Below are positions 13,558-16,070 of a DNA stretch of 16,070 bases, in pieces (the first letter of the stretch is position 1; every line of letters begins with the position of its first letter). This stretch comes from Actinomycetes bacterium (lineage in GTDB: Bacteria > Actinomycetota > Acidimicrobiia > Acidimicrobiales > JAJYPT01): NCBI GenBank assembly GCA_021795135.1, contig JAJYPT010000021.1, positions 1 to 16,070 of the forward strand, given 5' to 3'. The translations under genes were made by a program, and so were the position numbers. The notes beneath the pieces are model-generated. The model saw only the letters and a program-made list of their open reading frames with translations. It had not been told where the DNA came from and ran no database searches.

Positions 13558-14225
13558 CTAGAAGATTTAGCCCCTGTAGGAGTATTTATAGCTTCACCAG
13601 GCTTGTCGAAGACATCATTCAACTTAGTTTCTTCCAGATTCGGGGTATTTATAGCTACTGATTCTTGAACTGGCTTAGCTGTATTGTTCTGGACTAGAGA
13701 CTCAAAGACAATCAGACCAGGATCGTTGTCAATTAGTTTTTCAACTAAAGGAATCGAATCTTTAAAGATACCTTCTTTGTCTTGATGAGTGGGTTCTATA
13801 ATATTTTCAGTAACTTTTGCAACATTTTCAGTCGTTGGCTCTTGAACAAGTCTAGTCAATGTTGCAATAAGCTCTGAGTTATCTTCATCGCCTTCGCCTT
13901 GATTAGCTTCAATATTAGAAAGTATTCTTCGTAGCACGTCCACTAAGGCCAAAAGAGCATCTGTAGAAGCTTGTGTTATAAAAAGCTCACCATCTCTTAG
14001 TCCTCCTAAAAGATTTTCTCCTGCGTGAGCAATCTTTTCTAATTTAGAAAAGCCTAAAAATCCTGATGTTCCTTTTATGCTATGGACAGTTCTAAAAATA
14101 CTAGACAGGATTAGCTTTGATTGAGGGTCTCGTTCAAGATCTAAAAACTCCTGATCCAACCTATCTAGATTTTCATAGCTTTCAATCAAAAACTCACTTA
14201 TTACTTCATCCATTTCATCATTCAT
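13521..14225 (-). CDS. cheA: CheA 5' part (Hpt domain and linker), ended by frameshift
   Basis: Phosphotransfer portion of CheA. The Hpt (P1) domain covers about residues 1-105, with the phosphoacceptor histidine in FRTVHSIKGTSGFLGF; a low-complexity acidic linker follows, containing two AINTP repeats and no evident P2 CheY-binding domain. Translation ends at TAG (13521-13523) after SLKALYV. ATG at 14223-14225 is preferred (MNDEMDEVISEFLIESYENL, the usual CheA opening) because GGA lies seven bases upstream; a TTG four codons earlier at 14237 is possible but sits too close to AGGA. The downstream kinase part is in another frame. A two-base excess (CT within TCTCTC, about 13539-13544) explains the break: removing it reads EVSQGTIRVDV. 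It is first in the che operon and divergent from csrA. Confidence 0.88.
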   Translation of the reverse strand: MNDEMDEVISEFLIESYENLDRLDQEFLDLERDPQSKLILSSIFRTVHSIKGTSGFLGFSKLEKIAHAGENLLGGLRDGELFITQASTDALLALVDVLRRILSNIEANQGEGDEDNSELIATLTRLVQEPTTENVAKVTENIIEPTHQDKEGIFKDSIPLVEKLIDNDPGLIVFESLVQNNTAKPVQESVAINTPNLEETKLNDVFDKPGEAINTPTGAKSSSPIEVSLKALYV

Positions 14226-14261
14226 TGAAAATTCCAAATCCTAAAGGGAAATCTACGAGTT

Positions 14262-14293
14262 ATTATTCGTCACATACTTTAAATTCTTGAGAA
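14262..14293 (-). promoter_or_regulatory. Putative motility-sigma promoter of the cheA operon
   Basis: On the minus strand TTCTCAA (14287-14293) is followed after 17 bases by CGAATAAT (14262-14269), 36 bases before the preferred cheA ATG. The same two words, 18 bases apart, precede the interrupted mcp (9281-9313). Read as TCAA-N15-GACGAATAAT it resembles a sigma28 promoter. Confidence 0.42.
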
Positions 14294-14320
14294 CTTGATG
14301 CTAAATAAATAACTACTCTT

Positions 14321-14374
14321 TTATAAAAAGGTATTGTCCTATAAGATTTATAAAAAGATATTATCCTATAAGAT
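14321..14374. repeat. 27-bp tandem direct repeat between cheA and csrA
   Basis: Two head-to-tail 27-base units, 14321-14347 and 14348-14374, differ at only two positions (both G/A). Each contains TTATAAAAAG near its start and CCTATAAGAT at its end. They lie 33 bases before the csrA start codon and about 28 bases behind the putative cheA promoter, so they could be twin operators or duplicated -10 elements for csrA. Confidence 0.75.
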
Positions 14375-14406
14375 TGGCTTAGCTAAGAACTAGGGAAAGG
14401 AAGCCC

Positions 14407-14667
14407 ATGCTGGTCCTGAGCCGTAAAGAAAACCAGAGTATAATGATAGGTCATGATATTACTATAACCATTCTAGAAATACGAGGGGATCAAGTAAGAG
14501 TCGGCATCCAAGCACCTAGAAATATTGACGTCCATAGAGAAGAAGTCTTTGCTGCTTTACAAAAAGCTAATGAAGAATCAGCATCTCCTTCCAGGTCGGA
14601 TCTAGAAGCTTTAGGGAAAATAAAAACTACCAATAAACAAGATCCTCAAGCCAACAAGGACACATAG
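14407..14667 (+). CDS. csrA: Carbon storage / flagellin translation regulator CsrA
   Basis: Small dimeric RNA-binding protein that blocks or stabilises mRNAs by binding GGA motifs near ribosome-binding sites; in flagellated Gram-positive bacteria it commonly represses flagellin translation and is countered by FliW. The start MLVLSRKENQSIMIG, ITITILEIRGDQVRVGIQAP and the HREEVF helix match CsrA throughout; the RNA-binding Leu4, Arg6 and Arg44-type positions are present. At 86 residues it is longer than the usual 60-75, with a polar C-terminal tail from about residue 57. The ATG at 14407 follows AGGAAG at a good distance. It is the only plus-strand gene here, divergent from cheA and convergent with the GT2/TPR gene. 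No fliW is in view. Confidence 0.95.
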   Translation: MLVLSRKENQSIMIGHDITITILEIRGDQVRVGIQAPRNIDVHREEVFAALQKANEESASPSRSDLEALGKIKTTNKQDPQANKDT

Positions 14668-14683
14668 CTTATAGTTCTGGATT

Positions 14684-14705
14684 AAAGTACTTGTACTTTT
14701 TACTT
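14684..14705 (+). terminator. Short hairpin with T-run after csrA
   Basis: AAAGTAC (14684-14690) and GTACTTT (14693-14699) can form a 6-7 bp stem with a tiny loop, followed by TTACTTTT. It is 17 bases after the csrA stop and lies between two convergent genes. The stem is weak in G+C, so efficiency is uncertain. Confidence 0.5.
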
Positions 14706-14725
14706 TTGATACTGAAACCAATAAA

Positions 14726-16069
14726 TTAATTATTAGCTTCAGCAAAAACCGCAGGACAATAGAGGGCTAATTCTTTCAATAATTCTTCAGTTTGTTCTTG
14801 GGGTACTTGCGGAAGAAGCTCTAAAAGAATATTTCTAGCTCTTTCATCTCCAAAACTACCAGCAGCTATCGAAGCAGCCCGCAGTCGTTGGTCTAAAGAG
14901 GTATATAAATCATTTGCTATTGCTATTAGTGGACAAGCATTAGCAAGGTTTTTTTGACGAAGTCTTAGAGACCAATCCATGGCTGGAAGAATATCAAAAC
15001 GACTTCCAAAATTAGCAGCTGCTGCATAAATAGCAAGCTCGTCAGGCCAACGTTTCCACAATCCCTCTAATAGTTCTGCTGCTGGCTTAGAAGTCAGCTG
15101 AGTAATTTGTGCAAGCCATTGAGGCAGAAGCTTTACATCTAAAACATCTACAATCTCGGTAGTGGATCTATCAGCGGTATATAAAAGTTCCACCAAGGTT
15201 CCGATATGGGTATCTAAAGCATTATGATGCTCTAAGGCATCTAATAAAACATCAGCGGCTTCATTCTTACGTCCTAATTGGGATAAAACTCCCGCATGGG
15301 CCATTGCAACCATGTGACTTCCATATTCAAATAGATCATCATCAACTTCGTGCTCACCAATTTTTTCAAAAAGCCTCAATGATTGAGCATACTCTTGCCT
15401 CAAAGCCCTAACACGAGCTTCCATAATATTAGCTAAAACTGGTTTATTACTTAAATTGCGTAATTTGGTACACCAATCTACTGCCTCGTCTAGTCTTTTC
15501 AAAGATACTAAACACTCAATTCCTGTGCGAAGAGCTAACCGAGTATTGATCATATTTGATTTTGAAATTTTTATTGCTTCTTCACATTTTTTAAAAGAAT
15601 CTTCAAATTGTTCCAATACAAACAAAGAACGTGCAACATTTACTAAAGCTATAGCTTTATCTTTGTCGTTACTACAAACCTCAAGTTCTGCTTGAGCTAT
15701 TCTTAAATTTCGTTGTCTTTTATTTTTAGCTTTAATAACTTTATCCAAATATCCTGTATGGATAATGCGTACTTCGTCTAACAAAATTCCTTTTAGCAGA
15801 CCGTTGTTTTTATGTAAAACCTGTTCATGAACTCGTCCGGACCATTTTCCAAGCTTTCTTTGAAACAAGCGTGTAGCAGGATGTACAGAGCGAGATGATA
15901 CTCCTGAACCTAAAAGATTTTCTATTTCAACCTGAAACGCTTCTGGAGGATTAATGCTCAGTAATTTATAACGAAGTCTGTTGGTTTTACCACTAAGAGT
16001 TTCATCAGCATCTAGCCAAAGGATCCATTGACCCTTACAAAAACCTAAAGCTTCATTGCGGGACTTGTT
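14726..16069 (-). CDS. Family 2 glycosyltransferase with TPR repeats, 5' end beyond window
   Basis: The frame is open to the right edge, so the N-terminus is missing; 447 residues are visible. The first visible part, SRNEALGFCKGQWILWLDADE, is the GT2 segment carrying the DxD nucleotide-sugar/metal site. HPATRLFQRK, GRVHEQV and the I-x-H-x-GY segment (RIIHTGYLDKVI) follow, as in the SunS/flagellar type of GT2 with a TPR tail. From about visible residue 115 onward the protein is helical with TPR-like repeats (for example ALVNVARSLFVLEQFEDSFKKCEEA). A start at TTG 15868 would cut through the catalytic domain and is rejected. Beside csrA and the chemotaxis operon, a flagellin-glycosylating role is a reasonable inference, but the acceptor cannot be seen. 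Confidence 0.85.
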   Translation of the reverse strand, partial: NKSRNEALGFCKGQWILWLDADETLSGKTNRLRYKLLSINPPEAFQVEIENLLGSGVSSRSVHPATRLFQRKLGKWSGRVHEQVLHKNNGLLKGILLDEVRIIHTGYLDKVIKAKNKRQRNLRIAQAELEVCSNDKDKAIALVNVARSLFVLEQFEDSFKKCEEAIKISKSNMINTRLALRTGIECLVSLKRLDEAVDWCTKLRNLSNKPVLANIMEARVRALRQEYAQSLRLFEKIGEHEVDDDLFEYGSHMVAMAHAGVLSQLGRKNEAADVLLDALEHHNALDTHIGTLVELLYTADRSTTEIVDVLDVKLLPQWLAQITQLTSKPAAELLEGLWKRWPDELAIYAAAANFGSRFDILPAMDWSLRLRQKNLANACPLIAIANDLYTSLDQRLRAASIAAGSFGDERARNILLELLPQVPQEQTEELLKELALYCPAVFAEANN

Positions 16070-16070
16070 G

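Noticed and set aside
15866..15868. TTG at 15868 as the start of the GT2/TPR gene
   Set aside because: The frame is open to the window edge and encodes the GT2 DxD segment upstream, so the gene begins outside the window.
1..16070. CRISPR array, tRNA or rRNA genes, defence or toxin-antitoxin system
   Set aside because: No regularly spaced repeats, cloverleaf or rRNA-like sequence, and no gene outside the identified families; nothing here supports a new defence system.

Overview
The window comes from an AT-rich genome (roughly one third G+C by eye) whose gene content points to an unusual, motile member of the Actinobacteria/Actinomycetota. The strongest evidence is the run thrS - HIT hydrolase - CDP-alcohol phosphatidyltransferase - PatA-type acyltransferase - PimA-type mannosyltransferase. 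It has the same order and orientation as the mycobacterial phosphatidylinositol-mannoside (PIM) cluster (Rv2614c to Rv2610c). The low G+C and the presence of chemotaxis genes and csrA are not mycobacterial, so a deep-branching or host-associated lineage is more likely. I cannot name it from sequence alone.

Layout. Positions 13-5323 (minus strand) hold the tightly packed PIM/threonyl-tRNA synthetase cluster, with overlapping or nearly touching genes. Positions 5412-5497 are a large inverted repeat separating it from the chemotaxis region. Positions 5540-9250 (minus) are a transmembrane methyl-accepting chemotaxis protein (MCP) gene interrupted by a 2.1 kb IS1634-type element (7036-9152). The MCP start codon, first membrane helix and promoter lie on the far side of the element, and the reading frame is restored exactly if the element and one CTAG copy are removed. 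After a perfect 28-bp hairpin (9396-9457) comes a minus-strand chemotaxis operon in transcription order cheA, cheW, soluble mcp, cheY, cheX (14225 down to 9488). csrA (14407-14667, plus strand) is divergent from cheA. A large glycosyltransferase-2/TPR protein (minus) enters from the right edge.

How the genes work together. The MCPs, CheW and CheA would form the receptor-kinase array, CheY would carry the phosphoryl signal to a flagellar motor, and CheX would dephosphorylate CheY-P. CsrA commonly controls flagellin translation, and the GT2/TPR protein could glycosylate flagellin or another surface structure. No flagellar structural gene, cheR or cheB lies in the window. Similar upstream motifs of the form T(A/C)AA-N15/16-(A/G)(A/C)CGAA precede cheA, cheY and the interrupted mcp, suggesting one motility-type sigma factor controls all three.

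The most striking theme is gene damage. The mcp is split by an insertion sequence. cheA is broken by a frameshift exactly between its Hpt/linker part and its dimerisation domain, explained by an extra CT in a TCTCTC run. pimA ends about 40-50 residues early at a TAA, after which the frame continues plausibly for the few codons visible. Together these suggest motility loss and ongoing genome erosion, unless some are assembly errors or phase-variable states. I found no tRNA, rRNA, CRISPR array, riboswitch or clearly novel defence system.
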